Positions 24,441-33,909 of a stretch of DNA of 64,000 nucleotides are shown in pieces. A program made the translations under genes and the position numbers. Under the pieces are notes generated by a model that saw only the letters and a program-made list of their open reading frames with translations, made no database searches and was not told the origin of the DNA. Each line of letters starts with the position of its first letter. Position 1 is the first letter of the stretch. This stretch comes from Veillonellaceae bacterium (GTDB lineage Bacteria > Bacillota_C > Negativicutes > UBA1444), in contig JAAZNU010000049.1 of NCBI GenBank assembly GCA_012798135.1, forward strand, positions 1 through 64,000, read 5' to 3'.

Positions 24441-25463
24441 ATGGAAAAAGAACTGCAACGGATCCGGGAAACGGCGTTCCGTGAGTTGGAACAAGCGTTG
24501 GATGCCACAACCATCAATGATCTGCGGGTCAAAGTGTTGGGTAAGAAAGGCGAGCTTACGGCGGTATTGCGTAGCCTGGGATCGGTGAGCGCTTCGATGC
24601 GGCCGCGAATCGGTCAATTGGTGAATGATCTGAGACTTGAGTTCGAAAAAGAATTACAGGTCAAACAGGAAGCAATCAAGGAAGCGGAATTGAATCGACG
24701 GCTGGAAGCCGAAAAAATTGACATCACACTGCCGGGGCGTCGACGGGAGTTGGGCCGTCGGCATCCGTTGACCCTGACGCTGGACCGGATCAAAGATGTA
24801 TTCCTGCGAATGGGCTTTGACATCGAAGAAGGCCCCGAAGTGGAAAGCGATTACTATAATTTCGAGGCGCTGAATTTGCCGCCGGACCATCCGGCGCGCG
24901 ACATGCAGGATTCCTTCTATATTACGGACCAATTTCTGCTCCGTACCCACACTTCGCCGGTGCAGGTGCGGACCATGCAGTCCAAGCAGCCGAACACGCC
25001 GATTCGGATGATCGCGCCCGGCAAAGTATACCGACGCGACTACGATGCGACTCATTCGCCGATGTTTCAGCAGGTGGAAGGATTGGTCGTTGGCCCGAAC
25101 ATTCGGTTTTCCGACCTTAAAGGAACGTTGGAGATGTTTTGCCAGGGAGTTTTTGGCGACAGCGTTAAAGTTCGATTCCGGCCGAGCTACTTTCCGTTTA
25201 CGGAACCCAGCGCAGAAGTGGACATTTCCTGTGTCATCTGCAAAGGCAGCGGTTGCCGGGTTTGCAAGGGGACCGGCTGGCTGGAAATTCTGGGTTCGGG
25301 GATGGTACATCCCCGGGTGCTGGAAATGAGTCAGTATGATCCGGCGCTGGTCAGTGGTTTTGCGTTTGGCATGGGCGTGGAGCGGATTGCCATGTTGTTG
25401 TTCGGAATTGATGACCTTCGTTTGTTCTATGAAAATGACGTGCGCTTCCTGCGCCGTTTCTAA
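24441..25463 (+). CDS. pheS: Phenylalanyl-tRNA synthetase alpha subunit
   Basis: 340 residues. An N-terminal coiled coil (about 1-90) is followed by a class II catalytic core with [28 protein letters not shown] and the motif 3 region [17 protein letters not shown]. Cysteine pairs in [16 protein letters not shown] are as in many bacterial PheS. It forms an alpha2-beta2 enzyme with PheT. ATG start after GAGAGGGGACG. Transcription depends on the T-box. Confidence 0.98.
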   Translation: MEKELQRIRETAFRELEQALDATTINDLRVKVLGKKGELTAVLRSLGSVSASMRPRIGQLVNDLRLEFEKELQVKQEAIKEAELNRRLEAEKIDITLPGRRRELGRRHPLTLTLDRIKDVFLRMGFDIEEGPEVESDYYNFEALNLPPDHPARDMQDSFYITDQFLLRTHTSPVQVRTMQSKQPNTPIRMIAPGKVYRRDYDATHSPMFQQVEGLVVGPNIRFSDLKGTLEMFCQGVFGDSVKVRFRPSYFPFTEPSAEVDISCVICKGSGCRVCKGTGWLEILGSGMVHPRVLEMSQYDPALVSGFAFGMGVERIAMLLFGIDDLRLFYENDVRFLRRF

Positions 25464-25477
25464 GGGGGAATCGGAAT

Positions 25478-27910
25478 ATGCGCGCACCTGTCAAATGGCT
25501 GAAAGATTATGTTCAATTTGACGATACGCCCGAAGTTTTGGGCGACAGACTTACTATGGCCGGAATTCCGGTCGAGGGGATCGAACGGCCGTGCCAGGGT
25601 CTGAAAAACATTGTGACCGGAAAAATTCGCAGCGTGGACCCGCATCCCAATGCCGACCGTCTGTCGGTTTGCGTCCTGGATTTGGGGGGCCGGCTCGTGA
25701 AGATCGTCACTGCGGCGACCAACGTCCGCCCCGGGCAAGTAGTACCGGTTGCTCTGGCCGGTGCGGTGCTGGCTGACGGAAAGGTCATCCATCCCACCGA
25801 TTTCCGGGGCGTGGCGTCGGAAGGGATGCTTTGTTCCTCGGAAGAGATCCTGGGCGACACCAAAATTATCGCGCCTGAAAAGCGGGATGGAATTTATATT
25901 TTACCGGCGGATACGCCGTTGGGAGCCGATATCCGCCCCGTGATGGGAATGGACGATGCGATCATGGAGTTTGAATTGACGGCTAACCGTGCGGATTGTT
26001 TCTGTATGATGGGGCTGGCGAGAGAGATTGGTGTTTTGGCGGACAACCGCGCCAAACGGCCGTTGCTGAGCTTGCAGGAAAAAGGTCAGGGAAAGGCCGT
26101 CGATATGGCGTCGGTGGAAATCAAGGATCCGGAACTGTGTAAACGGTTTTGCGCCAGAATACTGACCAATGTCCGAATCGGCGAATCGCCGCTCTGGATG
26201 CAGCATCGCCTGCAGGCCGCCGGCATGCGCCCGATCAGCAATGTGGTCGATGTTACAAATTTTGTCATGTTGGAGCTCGGACAACCGATGCATGCCTATG
26301 ACTATAGTTTGTTGGCCAAACACAGCATTATCGTGCGCCGGGCCATGGAAAACGAAAAATTGACGACCCTGGACGGAACCAAACGGGAATTAACTCCGGA
26401 CATGCTGGTTATTGCCGATGCGGTGCAACCGGTGGGGCTGGCGGGAGTCATGGGCGGGCTGGCCACGGAAATTTCCGCATCCACCCGAACGGTGTTACTG
26501 GAAGCAGCGGCGTTTTACGGCCCGAACATCCGCCGGACTTCCCGCGGCCTGGGGCTGCGGTCGGAGGCCTCCGGCCGTTTCGAACGCGGAGTGGATGTGG
26601 CGGCCATCCCGTTGGCGCTGGACCGGGCGGCTCAACTGTTGGCCGATATGGGCGCCTGTGATGTTGTTCCGGGCATGATCGACGTTTATCCCCGGGCGGT
26701 TCTGCCGGCGCAGTTCGATTTTACCGCCGACTGGATTAACCGCTATCTGGGCGCCGACATTCCGGCAGCGACCATGGTGGACATTTTGGAGAAACTTGAA
26801 TTTTCGGTGAAGGTCGCCGGTGACACTATTACGGTAACGGCGCCGACTTGGCGTCAGGATGTAACCGGGCCCGTGGACATCGCCGAGGAAGTATCCCGCA
26901 TTTTCGGCTACGACAATATTCCGTCGACCCTGCCGGTGGGACCGATTCACGCCGGAACCACGGCAGCCGGCAAATCTGTGTCGGACAAAGCGCGGGATAT
27001 AATGACCGGTTTGGGCTTCTATGAAACCTTGTCGTTCAGTTTTTCCCATCCGGATTTCTTCGATCGCTTGCGGTTACCGGCGGATAGCCCGTTACGTCAG
27101 GCGATTCCCATTCTCAACCCGATCACGGACGAGTTTCCGATTTTACGGACAACTTTGATGGCCGGTATGGTCGAAACAGTTGCCCTCAACCTTTCCCGAA
27201 AAAATGAAGATCTTCGCCTTTATGAGCTGGGAACTACCCATCATGCCGACAGCCTGCCTCTGACCAGCCATCCGGCGGAAGTGTCCTGGTTGTGCGGTGC
27301 CATGGTGGGACGGCGCGAAGGGACGGAATGGTGTCACAGCCGGGAAATGATCGATTTTTACGATGCCAAGGGTGCGGTTGAATCCCTGCTGGGGGGCCTG
27401 GGCGTCGCCAATTACTCTGTGCAGCCCACAGCGGCGGCGTGGTTGCATCCCGGCAAGCAGGCGGAACTGACCGTTAACGGTGTTTGCGTGGCGACGGTCG
27501 GCGCCTTGCACCCGGCTGTCCAGGAAGCATTCGGTATTGCCCGGCCGGTTTATGTGTTCAAGGTGAATCTCACGGAATTGGCTTCCCTCGACCTGACTAC
27601 TTCGCAGCCCCATGCTGCAATCCCGAAGTTCCCTGCCATCAGCCGGGATCTGGCCATCGTACTGTCCGACCGGATACCGGCGGCAGAGGTCATGGCACAG
27701 GTTCGGGCGGCCGGTGGGCCTCTGCTGGCGGAATCCCGCCTGTTCGACGTTTATGCCGGTGACCGGGTGGAAAAAGGGACCCGGAGCTTGGCAATCGCCC
27801 TGGTATTCCGATCGCCGGACCGGACATTGACGGACGAGGAAGTGGAAGGCCCGTTCCGTTCCTTGATTGAGCACTTGACCGAAACCTTCGGCGCCAAACT
27901 GCGAAGCTGA
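25478..27910 (+). CDS. pheT: Phenylalanyl-tRNA synthetase beta subunit
   Basis: 810 residues. The EMAP/tRNA-binding domain is at about 40-150 (VTGKIRSVDPHPNADRLSVC), the B3/B4 editing domain at about 205-380, B5 at about 405-475, the inactive class II-like core follows, and an anticodon-binding FDX-ACB domain lies at about 715-810 (HAAIPKFPAISRDLAIV). Full length. 14 nt after pheS with AAGGGGGAA upstream. Confidence 0.98.
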   Translation: MRAPVKWLKDYVQFDDTPEVLGDRLTMAGIPVEGIERPCQGLKNIVTGKIRSVDPHPNADRLSVCVLDLGGRLVKIVTAATNVRPGQVVPVALAGAVLADGKVIHPTDFRGVASEGMLCSSEEILGDTKIIAPEKRDGIYILPADTPLGADIRPVMGMDDAIMEFELTANRADCFCMMGLAREIGVLADNRAKRPLLSLQEKGQGKAVDMASVEIKDPELCKRFCARILTNVRIGESPLWMQHRLQAAGMRPISNVVDVTNFVMLELGQPMHAYDYSLLAKHSIIVRRAMENEKLTTLDGTKRELTPDMLVIADAVQPVGLAGVMGGLATEISASTRTVLLEAAAFYGPNIRRTSRGLGLRSEASGRFERGVDVAAIPLALDRAAQLLADMGACDVVPGMIDVYPRAVLPAQFDFTADWINRYLGADIPAATMVDILEKLEFSVKVAGDTITVTAPTWRQDVTGPVDIAEEVSRIFGYDNIPSTLPVGPIHAGTTAAGKSVSDKARDIMTGLGFYETLSFSFSHPDFFDRLRLPADSPLRQAIPILNPITDEFPILRTTLMAGMVETVALNLSRKNEDLRLYELGTTHHADSLPLTSHPAEVSWLCGAMVGRREGTEWCHSREMIDFYDAKGAVESLLGGLGVANYSVQPTAAAWLHPGKQAELTVNGVCVATVGALHPAVQEAFGIARPVYVFKVNLTELASLDLTTSQPHAAIPKFPAISRDLAIVLSDRIPAAEVMAQVRAAGGPLLAESRLFDVYAGDRVEKGTRSLAIALVFRSPDRTLTDEEVEGPFRSLIEHLTETFGAKLRS

Positions 27911-27935
27911 TTGCTTCTGATTTTGCTGTTCGGGG

Positions 27936-27970
27936 TGGCCGGGAACTTATATCCCGGTCATCTTTTTTTT
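27936..27970 (+). terminator. Intrinsic terminator after pheT
   Basis: TGGCCGGGA (27936-27944) pairs with TCCCGGTCA (27952-27960), followed by a long T run. Confidence 0.9.
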
Positions 27971-28062
27971 CTGGCATCTACGCAGGAATAATGCACCAAT
28001 ACAGCGAAAAGCATACAATAGCCCCGATTATGAGATGATACCTGTATGTGCGGAGGGACATG

Positions 28063-28317
28063 ATGGAGAAAAGAAAATACCGGGTAACCATTACTGTGGG
28101 CGGCGAAAGTTTCACCATTCTTGGCGATACCGAACCGGAACGGGTGCAGAAGCTGGCGGCGCTTTATGATGAACGTCTGCGTCAGACTGAACGCGCCTAT
28201 CCCAGTCTGTCGCCCGCCCGGACGTCGATATTGGCCGGACTGAATCTAACCGAGGAATATTTGCGTCTGCAGGAGGATTATCAACAACTGTTGGCGATGG
28301 TCAAACAAGTTCGCTAG
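28063..28317 (+). CDS. zapA: Cell division protein ZapA
   Basis: 84 residues. ZapA dimers cross-link FtsZ filaments at the division ring. The N-terminal YRVTITVGGESFTILGDTEP fold and the C-terminal helix with NLTEEYLRLQEDYQQLL (coiled coil) are characteristic. ATG 28063 is preferred because GGAGGG (28052-28057) lies 5 nt upstream; ATG 28060 and GTG 28048 fit less well. A weak TACAAT -10-like box lies at 28014. Confidence 0.9.
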   Translation: MEKRKYRVTITVGGESFTILGDTEPERVQKLAALYDERLRQTERAYPSLSPARTSILAGLNLTEEYLRLQEDYQQLLAMVKQVR

Positions 28318-28345
28318 ATTTTTTTGAAAAGGCAAGGGAAGACAG

Positions 28346-30850
28346 ATGATGGAATTATTGGCGCCGGCCGGAAATCGGGAGGCCTTCCAGGCGGCTCTCG
28401 AATGCGGGGCGGATGCGATATATTTGGGGGGGCAACAGTTCGGAGCGCGACAGTACGCTCCGAACTTTTCCCGCGACGAACTGGCGCAATGCATCCGTCA
28501 GGCTCATTTATTGGGCGTGCGGGTGTTTATAACGGTAAATACCTTGGTGGATGATTCGGAGATGCCGCAGTTGCGCGACTATCTGCGCGATCTGTATGAT
28601 ATCGGCGCCGATGCCGCGATTTTGCAGGATGTGGGAGTGGCCCGGGTTGCGAAACGGGTGGCGCCGGGATTGCCGATTCACGCCAGTACGCAAATGACGG
28701 TGCATGATTTGCCGGGTGTAAACTATTTGGCGGATTATGGTTTTGATCGGGTCATTTTGTCGCGGGAATTGTCTTTAGCGGAAATCGGCGCCATTTGCCG
28801 ACATGCCCGCTGTGAAGTGGAAACGTTCATTCACGGCGCTTTATGCATTTGTTATTCCGGTCAGTGTCTGATGTCCAGCATGATCGGGGGCAGAAGCGGC
28901 AACCGCGGCCGCTGCGCCCAACCCTGCCGACTTCCTTACCGTCTTACCGACACCAATAGTCGGGATTTGCTGGCGGGTCTGGGTATCGGCGAATATTTGC
29001 TCAGTCCCAAGGATTTTCAGACGATCGAAGTGATGCCTGAATATATCAAGGCGGGCGTGGCCAGCCTGAAAATCGAAGGACGCATGAAACGCCCGGAATA
29101 TGTAGCCGTGGTGGTGGACGCCTATCGGCGCGCGATTGACCGGGCCTATGCCGACCCGGATAATTACAGGACCCCGCCCGAAGACTTACGGGAACTGGAA
29201 CAAATTTTCAACCGGGGATTCACGACCGCCCATTTGTTTGGCAAGAATTCCCGTGAAATGATGAGCGACCGGCGTCCCAACAACCGGGGAGTGCTGATTG
29301 GCCGGGTTATCCGTTATCTGCCCCGGGAACGAGGTTTGATCTTGAAGCTGGAAGGTCCGCTGGCGGTCGGCGATATCATCGAAGTGTGGGTAAAAGTCGG
29401 CGGACGCGTCAATATCGAAGTGCATGAAATCCGGGTGGAGGATGTCTCCGTTGACACGGCGGATTCTGCACAGGAAGTTGTCATTCCTTGCCCGGAACCA
29501 GTCCGACCCGGTGACCGGGTCTTCAAAACATTTGACCGACGATTGACCGAAAAAGCCCGCGCATGGTTCGGCAAGCCCCATGCCCGGCGCCGGATTCCGG
29601 TGACAATGACAGTGGAGGCAGCTGTCGGCCAACCCATGAAGATTGAAGTCGGCGACCGCCAGGGAAACCTTGGCGCGGCGCTTACTCAGCAGAGTGGGCA
29701 GGCGGCCCGCAATCGTCCGTTGACGCCGGCAGTGCTTGAAACACAATGTTCAAGGCTGGGTAACACCCCCTTCCGTCTGGAGGATTTCACGACGCGGATC
29801 GTCGGCGAAGTCATGGTGCCGGTATCGGAAATTAACGATGCCCGCCGCCGAGCCGTCGAACAGTTGGAAGAAAATCGTCTGGCGGCCTTCCGTCGGCCGC
29901 CATTGCCTGAAATGACAGCGACTCTTGCCGTGAAAATGCCTGTGACCGCGGCGGCGGTATCGGCCGCTACGGGAGATCGGCCGGCGCTAGCGTCCAAAGT
30001 CGATACGTTGGCACAGGTCCAGGTTGCCTTGTCGGCCGGCGCCGATTGGATTTTGCTCAGCGGCGAGCGATTCCAGGGTGGATTGTATCAACGGGACGAC
30101 TATATAAAAATTTTGTCGGTGGTTCGAAACGCCGGCAAACGGATCAGTTGCTGCCTGCCGCGGATCATCCGCGATGTTGGCAGTGATGAGGTCGAGCGGC
30201 GGCTGGCCTGGTTTGCCGAACTGCAGCCGGATTCCGTCAGCGTAGCCACTGTGGGAGCGCTGGCCCGGGTGAAAAAATATCCGGAGTTGTCCATTCATGC
30301 GGATTATCCAATGAATCTGTTCAACTCCGAGGCGTTGGCATTTGTCAAGGAACAGGGCGCCGCCTGCGCCACTCTGTCGCCGGAACTGACGTTGCCGCAG
30401 GTTCAGAAACTCGCCCAGGCGGCTGTCCTACCGCTGGAATGCCTGGTACACGGGCATTTGACGCTGATGATTTCAGAGTTTTGCGCTCTGGGCGCCTATC
30501 TGGGCGAACAGGCGGGACAACCCTGCACCGCGCCCTGCAAACAAAGCGGATATCGCCTGCAGGACCGCAAGGGTGAGTTCTTTCCGGTCGTTAGCGACGA
30601 TTCCTGCCGGATGCATATTTTAAATGGCAAGGAACTGTCAATGCTGCCGCACGTGTATCGTTTTCACCAGGCGGGGATTGCCCGGCTGAGGATCGAAGGC
30701 TGCCGGATGAACCCGGAAGATCTCGGCAAAATCACGGCCCTGTACCGGCGGGCAATAGATGCGGGAGCATCCGGACTGGACATGGCGGAAATCGATGCCG
30801 CCGAACATGAGGATATTACCCGCGGTCACTATTTCCGCGGGGTGCTGTAA
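28346..30850 (+). CDS. U32 family peptidase / RlhA-like protein, two-unit form
   Basis: 834 residues. The N-terminal U32 domain starts MELLAPAGNREAFQAALECGADAIYLGG and carries the family signature ETFIHGALCICYSGQCLMS plus further cysteines (GRCAQPCRLPY). A DUF3656-like middle region follows, and then a second TIM-type unit (about 545-834) with CLVHGHLTLMISEFCALG and CTAPCKQSGYRL. Some relatives (RlhA) introduce 5-hydroxycytidine into 23S rRNA rather than act as proteases, so rRNA modification is a reasonable alternative. The clustered cysteines suggest an Fe-S centre. 28 nt after zapA. Confidence 0.88.
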   Translation: MMELLAPAGNREAFQAALECGADAIYLGGQQFGARQYAPNFSRDELAQCIRQAHLLGVRVFITVNTLVDDSEMPQLRDYLRDLYDIGADAAILQDVGVARVAKRVAPGLPIHASTQMTVHDLPGVNYLADYGFDRVILSRELSLAEIGAICRHARCEVETFIHGALCICYSGQCLMSSMIGGRSGNRGRCAQPCRLPYRLTDTNSRDLLAGLGIGEYLLSPKDFQTIEVMPEYIKAGVASLKIEGRMKRPEYVAVVVDAYRRAIDRAYADPDNYRTPPEDLRELEQIFNRGFTTAHLFGKNSREMMSDRRPNNRGVLIGRVIRYLPRERGLILKLEGPLAVGDIIEVWVKVGGRVNIEVHEIRVEDVSVDTADSAQEVVIPCPEPVRPGDRVFKTFDRRLTEKARAWFGKPHARRRIPVTMTVEAAVGQPMKIEVGDRQGNLGAALTQQSGQAARNRPLTPAVLETQCSRLGNTPFRLEDFTTRIVGEVMVPVSEINDARRRAVEQLEENRLAAFRRPPLPEMTATLAVKMPVTAAAVSAATGDRPALASKVDTLAQVQVALSAGADWILLSGERFQGGLYQRDDYIKILSVVRNAGKRISCCLPRIIRDVGSDEVERRLAWFAELQPDSVSVATVGALARVKKYPELSIHADYPMNLFNSEALAFVKEQGAACATLSPELTLPQVQKLAQAAVLPLECLVHGHLTLMISEFCALGAYLGEQAGQPCTAPCKQSGYRLQDRKGEFFPVVSDDSCRMHILNGKELSMLPHVYRFHQAGIARLRIEGCRMNPEDLGKITALYRRAIDAGASGLDMAEIDAAEHEDITRGHYFRGVL

Positions 30851-30870
30851 TTGACGACAAAGGAGACATT

Positions 30871-33243
30871 ATGGACCCAGCTGCTTTAAAAACCCTGGAA
30901 TACTCGAAAATAATCGGCAGGTTGGCCGAATATACATCGACGATACGGGGACGGGAACTGGCGGAACGTCTGCAACCCGTCGCCGAACCCGAACGCGTGG
31001 TCGCGGAATTGGATTTGACAACGGACGCCGTAGCCGTGTTGCGACAAAACGGCGCCGTTCCGTTTGGCGGCATTCGGGATCTGCGCCAGATTCTCGGCCG
31101 GGCTCGCGTTGGCGGGGGATTATCCGGCGAGGAACTGCTGGCTGTCGGTTCCACGCTGCGGGCGGCTAGGCTGATGAAGGCTTTTTTTGCCGACCTGGCT
31201 GATCCGGCACCGGCTCTGCAAGGGTGGGCCGTTGGACTATCTATCTTGCGGGCGACCGAATTTGCCATCGAAAAAGCGATTGACGACAACGGCACGGTAC
31301 GGGATGAAGCCAGCGACAAGCTGGCCCAGGTTCGACGGGAGATTCGATCATTGCAGGGAAGGGTCAAGGACAAGCTGGATTCCATCCTGCGGTCCAGCCA
31401 ATACCGGACATTCTTCCAGGACGCCCTGTACACGATGCGCGGCGACCGTTATGTGATTCCGATCAAACAGGAATATCGACATCAGTTTCCCGGCATTCTG
31501 CATGATCAGTCCGCCAGCGGCGCGACCGTTTATATTGAGCCGATGGCCCTGGTTAATCTGAATAATGACCTGAAGGGGTTATTGTCCACCGAACAGACGG
31601 AGGTTGAAAAAATACTGCTGGCTCTGTCTGTACATGTTGCAGCTCAGGCAGACGCGATCGAGGCGAATTGCGACATCCTGGCCCAGTTGGATTTTGTGTT
31701 TGCGAAAGCCCGGCTGGCGCTCGATATGCGGGGAGTACGGCCGTTTTTTGCGGCCCCGGGCAGGGTCAGCCTGCGACAGGCCCGTCACCCTTTAATTGCC
31801 ACAGCCGCGGTGGTGCCGATTGATATCGAAATCGGCGGTGAGTTCGATACTCTACTGATTACCGGTCCTAATACCGGTGGTAAGACGGTTGCCCTGAAAA
31901 CGTTGGGTCTGCTCACGCTGATGTTGCAGTCGGGCCTGTTCGTGCCGGCGGCGCCGGAATCCGAAATGGCTGTATTTGCCAATGTTTTCGCCGATATCGG
32001 CGACGAACAGAGTATTGAACAATCCTTGAGTACATTTTCCGGGCACATGACCAACCTGGTGCGAATATTATCGCAGGTTGCGCCGAATTGCCTGGTTCTG
32101 ATCGACGAGATCGGTGCCGGTACCGACCCTGAAGAGGGAACCGCTCTGGCAATGTCGATTTTGGAACATTTGCACGCCCAAGGCATCCGTACGGTGGCCA
32201 CTACCCATTATGGGGAACTGAAAGCCTTTGCCTATACCCACCCCGGTGTGGCCAACGCTTCGGTGGAATTTGATCTGGAAACATTACGGCCAACGTATCG
32301 CCTGTTGATCGGCGTTGCCGGCAGCAGCAACGCCTTCGCCGTTTCGCAGCGGCTGGGGCTGAGTGCGGAAATCGTGGAACGGGCGCGTGCGTTAACCGGC
32401 GGCGAACACCAAAAGTTCGAAACGGTTTTGTCAGCGATGGAGGAACACAAGCGGGCGAGCGAACGGGAGCGCGAAGAAGCCGCGGCGTTGCGGCAGGAAT
32501 CTTTACGGTTGCGTCAGACTATCGAGAAGGAAAAACAACTTTGGGAAAACAAGAAGCGGGATATTCTCGGCAAAGCCCGCGCCGACGCCGATGAACTCAT
32601 GCGTCAGACCCGCCTGGAGGCCGAAGAGGTCATCAAGGACCTGAAACAACATTTTTCATTGGCAAATCATGTCGACCTGCAAAGTAGCATCGAAGGTGCG
32701 CGGCGAAAAATTCGCGACAAAATCAGTGAGTTAAATCCATTGACGGCGCCGGCGGAAGAGCCAATTTTCGCTACAGGCGAGCAGGCGAGGTTAATCCGGG
32801 GAGCGGTAGTCTGGGTGGAAAATTTGGGCCAGCAGGGAACCATCTTAGAGGTGGGCAATGAATCGGCCACCGTGCAGTTGGGAGTCTTAAAAACCATGGT
32901 TCCCGTTGCGCAGTGCCGGGTATTGAAAAAATCGGCGCAAAAAAAATCGCCGGCGCGAACAGTGGCTGTGAAATCCTCCTCATTTGAGCGGCCGGCAGAG
33001 GTAGCCCGGGAAATTGACATACGAGGGCTGAATAACGAGGAAGCGGCTTACGTACTGGATAAGTACATTGATGATGCCGTTATGGCAGGGTTGGACTCGG
33101 TATCGGTCATTCACGGCAAGGGAACCGGCGCTCTGCGCAAGGGAGTGCGCGCCTATCTGATGGCCCATCCGCGGGTAAAGAGCGTGTCCATCGGGGAAAT
33201 CAATCAGGGCGGAACGGGTGTGTCCGTCGCAAAACTATCCTGA
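30871..33243 (+). CDS. mutS2: Endonuclease MutS2
   Basis: 790 residues. Core and clamp domains (about 1-310), ABC-type ATPase with Walker A TGPNTGGKTVALK (about 332) and Walker B LVLIDEIGAGTDPEEG, a coiled coil (about 515-620), a KOW-like segment and a C-terminal Smr nuclease domain (DIRGLNNEEA and VIHGKGTGALRKGV). It lacks the mismatch-recognition domain of MutS. MutS2 acts on branched DNA and, in Bacillus, on collided ribosomes. 20 nt after the U32 gene. Confidence 0.96.
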   Translation: MDPAALKTLEYSKIIGRLAEYTSTIRGRELAERLQPVAEPERVVAELDLTTDAVAVLRQNGAVPFGGIRDLRQILGRARVGGGLSGEELLAVGSTLRAARLMKAFFADLADPAPALQGWAVGLSILRATEFAIEKAIDDNGTVRDEASDKLAQVRREIRSLQGRVKDKLDSILRSSQYRTFFQDALYTMRGDRYVIPIKQEYRHQFPGILHDQSASGATVYIEPMALVNLNNDLKGLLSTEQTEVEKILLALSVHVAAQADAIEANCDILAQLDFVFAKARLALDMRGVRPFFAAPGRVSLRQARHPLIATAAVVPIDIEIGGEFDTLLITGPNTGGKTVALKTLGLLTLMLQSGLFVPAAPESEMAVFANVFADIGDEQSIEQSLSTFSGHMTNLVRILSQVAPNCLVLIDEIGAGTDPEEGTALAMSILEHLHAQGIRTVATTHYGELKAFAYTHPGVANASVEFDLETLRPTYRLLIGVAGSSNAFAVSQRLGLSAEIVERARALTGGEHQKFETVLSAMEEHKRASEREREEAAALRQESLRLRQTIEKEKQLWENKKRDILGKARADADELMRQTRLEAEEVIKDLKQHFSLANHVDLQSSIEGARRKIRDKISELNPLTAPAEEPIFATGEQARLIRGAVVWVENLGQQGTILEVGNESATVQLGVLKTMVPVAQCRVLKKSAQKKSPARTVAVKSSSFERPAEVAREIDIRGLNNEEAAYVLDKYIDDAVMAGLDSVSVIHGKGTGALRKGVRAYLMAHPRVKSVSIGEINQGGTGVSVAKLS

Positions 33244-33264
33244 CAAAAAAGGAGTGTGTGAATC

Positions 33265-33801
33265 ATGATTACCAAGAGTGCGGAAATGGAAGCCCGGGCA
33301 TTGGATGGAGTCGTCGAGCTGATGGCGTTGGCGGCGCGAACGGCGCCCAAGGGCAAGGGAGTGGATAATCTGGTTGTTGTGGCGGTCCGGGCCAAGGCCA
33401 AGGATCAGCTGGCGACGGAAATGCGACGTATTTTAAAGGAAGATGGGGGGCTACCCCATTTTGAAAGAGATGCCGGCAATGTTGACAAAGCACCGGTTGT
33501 TCTGTTGCTGGGGCAGCGAGTCAAACCGCTGGGGCCGAAGCCTTGCGGTTTTTGCGGTTACAAGGACTGTGAAGAAAATATCCGCAATAACGGTCTTTGC
33601 GCCATCAGCATCGGCGACCTTGGCATCGCGATCGGTTCGGCGGTCAGTGTGGCGGCGGCGCACCATGTCGACAACCGGATTATGTTTTCGGCCGGCAAGG
33701 CGGCGTTAAATCTGAATCTGTTCGATGACAACCAGGTTAAGATTGCCTATGGAATTCCGCTTTCTGTTTCCGGAAAAAGTCCGTTTTTTGACCGGGGATG
33801 A
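33265..33801 (+). CDS. DUF2148 ferredoxin-domain protein
   Basis: 178 residues, entirely the DUF2148 family. A cysteine cluster PCGFCGYKDCEEN, with a further Cys in NNGLCAIS, suggests an Fe-S cluster. The C-terminal AGKAALNLNLFDDNQVKIAYGIPLSVSGKSPFFDR is typical. Function unknown; redox or Fe-S role is inference. Follows mutS2 by 21 nt and ends at a terminator. Confidence 0.85.
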   Translation: MITKSAEMEARALDGVVELMALAARTAPKGKGVDNLVVVAVRAKAKDQLATEMRRILKEDGGLPHFERDAGNVDKAPVVLLLGQRVKPLGPKPCGFCGYKDCEENIRNNGLCAISIGDLGIAIGSAVSVAAAHHVDNRIMFSAGKAALNLNLFDDNQVKIAYGIPLSVSGKSPFFDRG

Positions 33802-33842
33802 GTGGAGCGGCTATTTGCCGCGTATTCAAAAAGTGTGAACAA

Positions 33843-33880
33843 AAATGCCGACTGGGCGTCTGTGTGCCCGGTCGGCATTT
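33843..33880. terminator. Terminator between convergent units
   Basis: AAATGCCGACTGGGC (33843-33857) pairs with GCCCGGTCGGCATTT (33866-33880). A-rich and T-rich flanks let it serve both the + strand mutS2/DUF2148 unit and the - strand nagZ. Confidence 0.88.
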
Positions 33881-33909
33881 CTGTTGGAATAATAATTTGG
33901 GATTCCGGT